Positions 8,815-16,567 of a stretch of DNA of 37,934 bases are shown piece after piece. Position 1 is the first letter of the stretch. Each line of letters starts with the position of its first letter. Below the pieces are notes generated by a model that made no database searches, was not told the DNA's origin, and worked only from the letters and a program-made list of their open reading frames with translations. The stretch comes from Dehalococcoidales bacterium (lineage in GTDB: Bacteria; Chloroflexota; Dehalococcoidia; Dehalococcoidales; RBG-16-60-22). Position numbers and translations under genes: made by a program. The stretch spans positions 1-37,934 of the forward strand of contig JAFGHK010000098.1 of the NCBI GenBank assembly GCA_016930185.1, given 5' to 3'.

Positions 8815-9297
8815 CTACCTCCCGCCGGACTTCTTCTCCCGGCATTTCTTACAGATGCCGAAGACGCCCACGTGCCGCAGCTCCGCCTGGAAACCGTATT
8901 CGCGCAGGAGGACATCCCTTAAGGAAGACAATGTCGCTTCGTCGATATCGATGACCCTGCCGCAGGACTGGCAGATGAGGTGGTGGTGGTGGCCGCTGCC
9001 TTCAGAATGGAACCTGATACGCCCTTCGCCGAGGTCTATTTCATAGACCATGCCCAGCTTCTTTAAAAGCTCGAGCGTACGGTAAACGGTGGAGATATTG
9101 ACGTTGGGGTACCGGGCAGCCACCTGTTCGTAAATATCCTCGGCGGAGATATGTTCATCGCTGTTCTCTATCGCCGCAAGAATAATCAGGCGCTGGGGAG
9201 TAAGACGATAGCCTTTCTCCCGCAGCCGCTCGGCAATGCTGGCGGCGTCATGCACGTGACTGTGCGAGTGACCGTGCGGGTGCTGCGTTTCCGCCAT
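8815..9297 (-). CDS. Fur-family transcriptional regulator with His-rich N-terminus
   Basis: RLREKGYRLTPQRLIILAAIENSDEHISAEDIYEQVAARYPNVNISTVYRTLELL, HHHHLICQSCGRVIDI, CKKCREKK; ATG at 9297 overlaps the upstream TAA (TAATG). Confidence 0.93.
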   Translation of the reverse strand: MAETQHPHGHSHSHVHDAASIAERLREKGYRLTPQRLIILAAIENSDEHISAEDIYEQVAARYPNVNISTVYRTLELLKKLGMVYEIDLGEGRIRFHSEGSGHHHHLICQSCGRVIDIDEATLSSLRDVLLREYGFQAELRHVGVFGICKKCREKKSGGR

Positions 9298-10031
9298 TAG
9301 TAGTCCTCCAGCCCCCACTTTTTAAACATGGCTTTATAAAAATCGGGACGGGCGAAATCCGGCTGTATGAAATAGCTGGTGTTGCGGTAGGCATAAGGCT
9401 GGTCCTGGAACTTCTTAAGATTGGTGAGGAGGTCGGCCAGCTTGCCTGCCGGTATGGCAAACATCATCTCATTATCATCGGCGTGGGCCCGCTGGTATTC
9501 GCCGGGGTCGGGGATAACAACATAGAATTTCCCGGTCATCATGGGAGTAACGACGGCATGCGCGCAGGAAGGAGGGAAGAAACGACCTTCTACCTCCGGC
9601 ACCTGCTCGAATGGCATGGAAAGCATAATGGTGCGCAGCTGCGCGGAATTAGCATAAACTATAGCCACGTCCGGCTCGAAGGAGGCAGTCTCAAGCGGCG
9701 CAGTCAGGATGCCGACGTACTTGCCGTATTCAAAGCGCTCGTAAGGGTGACCCATCACCGGACCTTCTACCGGCACCAGACCGTAAGCCATCAGGCCGGC
9801 GGGACACCAGTGGTCTTCCTTAAGCATGGCAATGGTGGCGCGTTCTCTACGTGTCATTGCAAAAGCCTGGCACTGGGCGAGATGATAATTATGGTCTTTC
9901 TTGGGACGCATGGCCTCCGCAGGTATGTCCGCTTCCTTCTCCAGCATTTTTACGGCTATAGGAGACGTCCTTAATTGCAGGATGTCCACCAGCTCCTCGC
10001 CATAGCGGTTGAACTCTTTAGTGGTCGCCAT
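9297..10031 (-). CDS. DUF169 family protein
   Basis: Resembles DUF169 proteins: LQLRTSPIAVKML..., DHWCPAGLMAYGLVPVEGPV, SCAHAVVTPMMTGKFYVVIPDPGE. Confidence 0.75.
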   Translation of the reverse strand: MATTKEFNRYGEELVDILQLRTSPIAVKMLEKEADIPAEAMRPKKDHNYHLAQCQAFAMTRRERATIAMLKEDHWCPAGLMAYGLVPVEGPVMGHPYERFEYGKYVGILTAPLETASFEPDVAIVYANSAQLRTIMLSMPFEQVPEVEGRFFPPSCAHAVVTPMMTGKFYVVIPDPGEYQRAHADDNEMMFAIPAGKLADLLTNLKKFQDQPYAYRNTSYFIQPDFARPDFYKAMFKKWGLEDY

Positions 10032-10051
10032 TGGGGTCTACCTCCCTTTTT

Positions 10052-10483
10052 TTATTTGTAATGGCTCGTGGGACCGGATGCGGTATGGAAGATGGGCCGC
10101 TTGATATTGCGGATGATGACCGGGCCGTGCTGGACGCCGGCCGGTATGCAGGCGGCGAAACTCCTGTCCACGATGTTCTTCTCGTTGTCGATGGTGATTT
10201 CAATCTCCGCGCCGAGGTCCTGGATATTATCGTAATTGAAGCCGAAAAAACCCAGCACCTCGTTGAAGTCGTGCGTGTGCGATTCGCAAAGCCTTATTTC
10301 TTTCGGTCCGCCGGGCAGTATCCACTTGGTCTCGGAATATAACTCGGCGCCGGGGACGGTATCGCCGTCCACCTGGACAACCGGCTTAACGACTTTGGGG
10401 TCGTTCTTAACGCGGTAGGGAGGATATTTGGCGTTGGCTTTAGGAGTATCTACAACGTACTTCGCATTTCTACCTTTATGCAT
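10052..10483 (-). CDS. Cupin-like protein 1 (AOR-cluster associated)
   Basis: HTHDFNEVLGFFG (HxHx3E) and IPAGVQHGPVII (PxGxxH) match cupin metal motifs. Confidence 0.7.
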   Translation of the reverse strand: MHKGRNAKYVVDTPKANAKYPPYRVKNDPKVVKPVVQVDGDTVPGAELYSETKWILPGGPKEIRLCESHTHDFNEVLGFFGFNYDNIQDLGAEIEITIDNEKNIVDRSFAACIPAGVQHGPVIIRNIKRPIFHTASGPTSHYK

Positions 10484-10522
10484 TTCAATTACCTCTTTCT
10501 AAAAAGTAAGATATGATTCTTG

Positions 10523-11041
10523 TTAGACGTACATATCACCCGAACCGAGGGTCATGTGGAAAATCGGGGCATCCCAGTGGCGGATAACTAATGGGCAATG
10601 CTCCATATTGGCCGGGATGTAAATCATGAAGCTCTTGTTGAAGATGAATTTTTCATCTTCCAGCCAGAACTCAACTTCGGCGCCGAGGTCGGATGGGTCG
10701 TCCACGTTGGTGCCGAACATTGTAAAAATCTCAACGAAGGGATGGGAGTGGGGCATAATGCCGGGCACTTCTCCGCTCTTGACCAGTTCCGGCGTTACTA
10801 ACTTGGGCATTTCCATCCTCGGCATCTGCATCTGGTCTTTCATCGTGGATGGCCACTGCCAGGTGTACTCGCCGTAGAAAGCGCCGGGGAGTACCTCTTT
10901 ATCCATCCAGATAACGTGCTCCAGTCCCAGCCGGTAGCCGTCGCGGTAGCCCTGCGCTATTTCCTGGGGGCCTTTATAGCCGGGCATCACGATGCCCTTC
11001 TTCAATTCCGTAGTAATATACTTGCCGTACTTGCTTGCCAT
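10523..11041 (-). CDS. Cupin-like protein 2, paralogous to cupin 1
   Basis: HSHPFVEIFTMFGTN (HxHx3E), IPANMEHCPLVIRHWDAPIFHMT; shares DLGAE-E...DEKFIFNKSF-IPA--H-P--IR----PIFH with the neighbouring ORF. Confidence 0.7.
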   Translation of the reverse strand: MASKYGKYITTELKKGIVMPGYKGPQEIAQGYRDGYRLGLEHVIWMDKEVLPGAFYGEYTWQWPSTMKDQMQMPRMEMPKLVTPELVKSGEVPGIMPHSHPFVEIFTMFGTNVDDPSDLGAEVEFWLEDEKFIFNKSFMIYIPANMEHCPLVIRHWDAPIFHMTLGSGDMYV

Positions 11042-11078
11042 CTGAACGCTCCTTTCAAGAATTGAATATACTATATTA

Positions 11079-12923
11079 TTATACTTTTATATCCTTTAAT
11101 ACAGAGTCCAGCCTTAATTCCTTAAGCTTTTTCTCATTAGGGACGCCGTCTTTCGTCCAGCCGCGCAGCTCATAGTATTTGTCCAGGAATTCATCGCTGT
11201 GGCCGACTATTTGCCCCTCCCCTTTAGCCTCCCGGGTATGCAGGGGCTCGGTGCGGATGCGATCGGGAAGATAGTCGTCTTTCCGACCAAATCCCTGGCG
11301 TATATTGAAAGCTCTTTCCAGGTTAAACATGCGGTCGCCGACTTCCGCCAGGTAAGCGTCGTCCTTGAATTTATCAATGCCTCGGGCAGCCGCTAGCAGT
11401 TTGCCGTAGAGCTGAGCCCAGCCCCAACCTCCGGCAAAAGCGCAAATCACACCACATTCGTTGGAGGCGGTGCTGTTCTGATTGAAGATAACGATGTCGG
11501 CATTGCCTTCGTCAAAGCGGTCTGTGGGGTGTGGGAAAGGGGCGCCGAAAATATCCTGGGCGGCGTAGCCGTAGCAGTGGGAAGCCCCGACGCTGGCGGT
11601 GGCGTAGTTATAACCCTGGGACTTGGCGCCGCGTGGCTCGTAGGCAGGCATCTCCAGTCCTTTAACATTCATGGCATAGACGTCCGAGCCTTTATCCAGT
11701 TTAGCGGCGACACGCATCGTGCCCTCGGCAAGGAGGTCGCCGATACCCTCGCGTAGGGCGATTTTCTTGATTAAGGCTACCATCGGCTCATGCCGACCGT
11801 AAATCAGCTCAAGTCCGCTGGTATCCGACTTATTGATTAATCCTTTCTCGTAAAGCTCATAAGCAAATCCGATGGTATTACCGGTACTGATGGTATCCAG
11901 CCCGTAGTCGTCGCAAAGCTGGTCGGCGCGGATGCTGGCTTCGATGTTGTTGCTTTCGATAGGCCCGGTAAAAGCCCAGATGGACTCATACTCGGGGCCC
12001 TCGCTGTGGGCGCCCTTATATATGCCGGACGTAACCGTATGCACTTTGCCGCAGCGTGCCGGGCAGGAATAGCAGCCCATGTCCCCGACTCTCAACTTGC
12101 GGTATTCGGCGCCGGCGAGTTTCTGGTAATCGACCTGCTGACCGTAGCGGAAATTACGCACCGGGTAAATACCGATAGTGTTGGTGATGTCCTGGGTGCT
12201 GGTGGTGCCCCATTCCTTATGGTTCAGGAAAGCGTCGTTGTCCTTGATGATATTGACCTGTTCTCTAGCTAAAGTATTATAGGTATCGGGGTCGGCGAGG
12301 TGGAGGGCTCGGGTGGCGGTAATGGCCACCGCCTTAAGATTTTTGGAGCCCATGACCGTGCCGGTGCCGCAGCGCCCGGCGGTGCGGCGATCACTGACGA
12401 CGGCAGCGTATTTCACCAGTTTTTCGCCGGCGGGGCCGATGCAGGCCGTCCGCGTATTCTTGCCGTGCTGGCTGTTCAGCCACGCCTGCGTTTCTTTAGT
12501 ATCTTTGCCCCAGATTTCTTTAGCGCTTAAAATTTCGCAGCCGTCCGGCGTGATGTGTATATAGGCCGGTTTTTCGGTTTTACCTTCGATGATTATGACT
12601 TCAAGGTCGGCGAACCTCATCCAGGCGCCGAAGTCGGCGCCGCAAACGGAACGGGCGAAAGCACCAGTGAGAGGACTCCTGGTGCAGACAATCCAGCGCG
12701 ATACCGCCTGAGCCATCGTACCGGCCAGGGGCCCGGCCAGCATAATAACCTTGTTTTTCTCGCCAAGGGGGTCGGTGCCGGGGGCGATTTCATCGTAAAG
12801 ATATTTGACCCCATATCCTCTCCCCCCTATAAAATCGGTGGCGATGGATTCGGGAACAGACTCCCGGCTGACTTTGCCGGTGGAAAGATTGACTCTTAAA
12901 ATTTTACCGGTATTCACTTCCAT
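11079..12923 (-). CDS. Aldehyde ferredoxin oxidoreductase family protein (tungstopterin/4Fe-4S)
   Basis: N-terminus GKILRVNLSTGKVS...FIGGRGYGVKYLYDEI, CYSCPARCGKV (CxxCxxxC), SEGPEYES, later NECGVICAF. Confidence 0.95.
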   Translation of the reverse strand: MEVNTGKILRVNLSTGKVSRESVPESIATDFIGGRGYGVKYLYDEIAPGTDPLGEKNKVIMLAGPLAGTMAQAVSRWIVCTRSPLTGAFARSVCGADFGAWMRFADLEVIIIEGKTEKPAYIHITPDGCEILSAKEIWGKDTKETQAWLNSQHGKNTRTACIGPAGEKLVKYAAVVSDRRTAGRCGTGTVMGSKNLKAVAITATRALHLADPDTYNTLAREQVNIIKDNDAFLNHKEWGTTSTQDITNTIGIYPVRNFRYGQQVDYQKLAGAEYRKLRVGDMGCYSCPARCGKVHTVTSGIYKGAHSEGPEYESIWAFTGPIESNNIEASIRADQLCDDYGLDTISTGNTIGFAYELYEKGLINKSDTSGLELIYGRHEPMVALIKKIALREGIGDLLAEGTMRVAAKLDKGSDVYAMNVKGLEMPAYEPRGAKSQGYNYATASVGASHCYGYAAQDIFGAPFPHPTDRFDEGNADIVIFNQNSTASNECGVICAFAGGWGWAQLYGKLLAAARGIDKFKDDAYLAEVGDRMFNLERAFNIRQGFGRKDDYLPDRIRTEPLHTREAKGEGQIVGHSDEFLDKYYELRGWTKDGVPNEKKLKELRLDSVLKDIKV

Positions 12924-12985
12924 ATTAGCCTCCTTAAGTCAAGGCTGGTATATATATTACAATTTTGAACATGGAAAATGCTATT

Positions 12986-13258
12986 TTATCCGCCCAAAAC
13001 GATATGGGAAATGTAAATCTTGTCCCCGGGACGCACGGGCTTCAATAGTGGCTCCGGGAAGGCGTTTTCCTTGTTGATAAAGATACTTATACCTTTGCGA
13101 AGATTGCCGCGTTTGTTAAAGAGTTTGGGCTTTAACTGCGGGTACTTCGCTACCATTTCATTTAAGCACTCCCCGACGGCGCTGCCCTCGACGTTAATGC
13201 GGTTTACGCCGTTAACGAGGGCCTGCAAAACGGGGGGTATGTTTACTTCCACAGTCAT
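12986..13258 (-). CDS. MoaD/ThiS-family sulfur carrier protein
   Basis: 90 aa beta-grasp-like sequence ending in ...PGDKIYISHIVLGG (C-terminal GG); directly upstream of AOR. Confidence 0.85.
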   Translation of the reverse strand: MTVEVNIPPVLQALVNGVNRINVEGSAVGECLNEMVAKYPQLKPKLFNKRGNLRKGISIFINKENAFPEPLLKPVRPGDKIYISHIVLGG

Positions 13259-13273
13259 GTTATGCCTAATTCG

Positions 13274-13279
13274 ATTATA
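13274..13279 (-). promoter_or_regulatory. -10 element of a predicted promoter for the moaD-AOR cluster
   Basis: Minus-strand TATAAT 15 nt upstream of the moaD ATG; -35 not convincing. Confidence 0.35.
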
Positions 13280-13313
13280 TCACTTTTAAAGGGTGAGATT
13301 GAAAACGGTCGTG

Positions 13314-14216
13314 TTACTTAAAAGGATTGAGAAAGGAATTATGTATTAACTTGCAATATGTTGCCGACAGCACGTAAATCAGTACGAAGCCTATCAAGAC
13401 CATGATGAGGGCTAATATCAGGAGACTATATACTGCGCCGAGAACTGACGCCGTATAGGGGAAGACGCTTTCGGACGTGCGCCCGGCGAGCAGCAGTATC
13501 AGGTTCAGTATCAAGAACGGCAGGATGATGCAGCCCAGGCCGGAAAGCGAGCCCTTGATGTCCGCCCAGCTTAGTCTGACGTTGGAGGCGATACATATGG
13601 ACAGGTAAAGAAAAACCCAGAACTGCCAGGTATTCAGGTTGTCGGACGTGAAAATGAGGTTGAGAATTGAAGGAATCGAGTCCCGGAAGACCGTAAAATA
13701 GTCGCCGACCGACGCGCTGGCGCCCAGGCTGTTCACCCCCGCGATAATGGAGTCCCAGACTTGCGAGCTGTCCGGTATAAGAAAATAAAACACAGCGAAA
13801 AGCGCGGCGCAGCCTAATACCACCGGTCCGATGCCGATGAAGAAATTACCGAGCACGTGCCAGGGGTTTCTTGGGTTCCAGGTGTGATAAACGTAGCCCA
13901 GCGTGCCGGTTTCTCTATCCGGCTGGAAGAATCTGATTTCCTGTATTTTGTGCAGGAATATCACGCAAAAGAGAGCATGCCCCAGCTCGTGCACCGGTGT
14001 TCCCAGCCAGGCGACGAAATAGGTGCCCCAGCGCCCGAAAGCGTTGGCCAGCGACCTGAAGGTAAGCTGGGAAATGAAATGTATCAGCAGACCGAAGATG
14101 AAGAAGCCCAAAAACAGGGCGGCCATCTGCCCCAGCGTGGCTATAAGGATGTCCTTGATGAAGATGAGGGCGTCCATGTTGGTAGCATGATATTCCGCAT
14201 CAAGTTGCAGTGTCAA
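13314..14216 (-). CDS. Membrane protein with HELGH motif (M50-like metalloprotease-related); true start may be at an internal Met
   Basis: TPVHELGHALFCVIFLHKIQEIRFF plus several hydrophobic segments. Confidence 0.6.
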   Translation of the reverse strand: MTLQLDAEYHATNMDALIFIKDILIATLGQMAALFLGFFIFGLLIHFISQLTFRSLANAFGRWGTYFVAWLGTPVHELGHALFCVIFLHKIQEIRFFQPDRETGTLGYVYHTWNPRNPWHVLGNFFIGIGPVVLGCAALFAVFYFLIPDSSQVWDSIIAGVNSLGASASVGDYFTVFRDSIPSILNLIFTSDNLNTWQFWVFLYLSICIASNVRLSWADIKGSLSGLGCIILPFLILNLILLLAGRTSESVFPYTASVLGAVYSLLILALIMVLIGFVLIYVLSATYCKLIHNSFLNPFK

Positions 14217-14248
14217 GGAATACGGCAGGGGGGCGGCGTGGACTTAAG

Positions 14249-15472
14249 CTATCCGCTTCTGATACTGCGGATAATCGTGCCCAGGCTGGGGCGTTTCCCG
14301 TACATGAGCAGGAAGGCCCTGACAATCTTGGCGGTAAAGAACAACCCGCCCACCACGCATACTAACAGGACGGCGATACTCGTAAGTATCTGCCATATCG
14401 GGACTTCGGTAATACCCAGCCGCATCATCAAGGTGACGGGGGCGGTGAAGGGGAAAATAGTCAGGGCGATGAAGGCCGGGTTATTCGGGAAGAAAATTAA
14501 GGCGGAAGCAAACCACAGCGGAGATACCGATAACAGCGTAAATATCGGAGCGAGCTGTTGACCTTCCCGGGCAGAGGAAGTGATTGCGCCGATAGCCACG
14601 AATATTATGGCGAATAAGAGATAACCCAGTATGAAATACACGATAAACAGAATGAAAAGCACGGGCGTTATCTCTAAAGTACTTAAAAATCCGCCTATCG
14701 AGATAGAGGCTACATTCAGCAGTAACGGGGCACATATCACCCATATAATTATTTGCAGCAGACCTGCCGCGCCCATCCCCAGTACTTTGCCGATGATAAG
14801 TTGTTTGGTAGAAACAGAGGATAATAATACTTCGATGAGGCGGTTTTCCTTTTCATCGCCCATTCCCTGGAGCAGATAACTGGAAGAAAAAGAAATCGAG
14901 AGTACCAGCAGTACCCCGAAAATCATCGGTATCAACATGTTTCCGTATCCGCCCTGTTCCGTCGCGATATCTCCGGTCTCCGTAAGCCGTATGGAAACAA
15001 TCCCCAGCGGCGCGTTGACCAGCCCGATGGTGGCATCGGTTACTTTACCCGCCAGCATGTTGCTGGAAAGGAAATCTTTTATGGCCGCAGTTACCTCGGG
15101 GGGTGGTTCGAGCTGTTTTTCCAGGGTGTAAATATTAATCATACCGATATTTAAATAGTCCTGTGTGATGATGACGTATTGTTCGATTTCTTCTTTGACC
15201 AGCGCCTCATTGGCTTGAGCAACCGCATCGTACCGGACCAGTTCCACGTTGCCCTGCTTGGTATAATTATCGAACCCGCCTGCTTCATCGATATACCCTA
15301 TGTTTGTTATTTCAACAGACGGCTCCATAGTACCCGTTATTATCTGGTAGGCGACTATCGCCAGGATACCTATCAGCGGCACGATAAGCGTGACGATGAT
15401 AAACCCCGCCCGGCGTATCATGGCGAGGAATTCATACCGAAAAACCAAAAAAGTCTTATTTATGGCTCTCAC
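14249..15472 (-). CDS. ABC transporter permease (NatB/ABC-2 type)
   Basis: Multi-TM protein: YLLQGMGDEKENRLIEVLLSSVSTKQLIIGKVLGMGAAGLLQIIIW; overlaps the ATPase gene. Confidence 0.9.
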   Translation of the reverse strand: MRAINKTFLVFRYEFLAMIRRAGFIIVTLIVPLIGILAIVAYQIITGTMEPSVEITNIGYIDEAGGFDNYTKQGNVELVRYDAVAQANEALVKEEIEQYVIITQDYLNIGMINIYTLEKQLEPPPEVTAAIKDFLSSNMLAGKVTDATIGLVNAPLGIVSIRLTETGDIATEQGGYGNMLIPMIFGVLLVLSISFSSSYLLQGMGDEKENRLIEVLLSSVSTKQLIIGKVLGMGAAGLLQIIIWVICAPLLLNVASISIGGFLSTLEITPVLFILFIVYFILGYLLFAIIFVAIGAITSSAREGQQLAPIFTLLSVSPLWFASALIFFPNNPAFIALTIFPFTAPVTLMMRLGITEVPIWQILTSIAVLLVCVVGGLFFTAKIVRAFLLMYGKRPSLGTIIRSIRSG

Positions 15473-16370
15473 CTGCTACTCTAATGAATATTTCGTTCAA
15501 CGGCGGTGTGGCCAGCTCGAAGCGATGGATGATAATCCCGCGCTCCAGCAGGCGTTCCAGCAGCTGCTGCGGTGTTGTATCGTCGCTAAGAAACAGCTCC
15601 ACGTGATTTTTGAAGACACGTTTTTCAGCGATTCCCGGCACTTCGCCCAGCTCTCCCTCATGTTCCAGTAGGACGGAATTGTTCCGGTACTTGGACTTGA
15701 TTTCGGCAAGCCCTCCGTACAGGACGGCACGCCCTTTATTGACCATTAAAATGCGGTCGCAGAGCTGCTCGACCTGGTTCATCTGGTGGGTGCTCAAGAT
15801 AACGGCCTTGCCCTGGCTCCGTAAGTCAAGCACCATTTTCATCGATGCTTCGGTATTAACGGGGTCGAGACCTGAAAAAGGCTCGTCGAGTATGAGGAGC
15901 TGCGGGTCGTGGATGGTGGTAACGATAAACTGGATAATCTGGCCCATGCCCCTGCTTAGCTCTTCTATTTTCTTGCGGGCGTGCGGCAGCATGCCGGTCT
16001 GCTCGAGCATGCGGTTGGCTTTTTCCTCAGCGGCGCGCCGGCTCATGCCTTTAAGCATGGCAAGGTAAACGATAACATCGAGAACACGCTGCTTTTTGTA
16101 GAGTCCGCGCTCTTCCGGCATATAGCCGATTTTGTTCTTGGCGGCTTCATTCATTTGCTCGCCGAGGACAGTTACCCCGCCGGAATCCGGCTTGATGATA
16201 TCCATCACCATCTTGATGGTGGTGGTCTTGCCGGCGCCGTTGGGTCCAATCAATCCGAATATCTCGCCCGACGCCACGGAAAAGGAAAGCTGATCTACGG
16301 CGACTTTATCACCGAAGGTCTTGACTACGTTTTCTACTTCAACCGTATTCATAAAATACCGCTTGCTCAA
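15456..16370 (-). CDS. ABC transporter ATP-binding protein (NatA-like; start may be 16352)
   Basis: Walker A GPNGAGKTTTIKM, LSRGMGQ, Walker B LLILDEPFSGLDP, H-loop STHQM. Confidence 0.95.
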   Translation of the reverse strand: MSKRYFMNTVEVENVVKTFGDKVAVDQLSFSVASGEIFGLIGPNGAGKTTTIKMVMDIIKPDSGGVTVLGEQMNEAAKNKIGYMPEERGLYKKQRVLDVIVYLAMLKGMSRRAAEEKANRMLEQTGMLPHARKKIEELSRGMGQIIQFIVTTIHDPQLLILDEPFSGLDPVNTEASMKMVLDLRSQGKAVILSTHQMNQVEQLCDRILMVNKGRAVLYGGLAEIKSKYRNNSVLLEHEGELGEVPGIAEKRVFKNHVELFLSDDTTPQQLLERLLERGIIIHRFELATPPLNEIFIRVAGESHK

Positions 16371-16567
16371 ATAAAAATTATAGCATATTTTAGCTTCCGA
16401 CTGTACATACTGAAAGTACGGGCGCGACCGTATTGCCGGCCTCGATTATGTTACTACCCGTTATATTGACGTAAAGGTATAAAAATGATACGCTTAAGCC
16501 AAGAGAATTCACGATTGTTTCCGCCTTGTACTGATAAGTCGACGATGAGGTATAGACAAGTAAGGAA

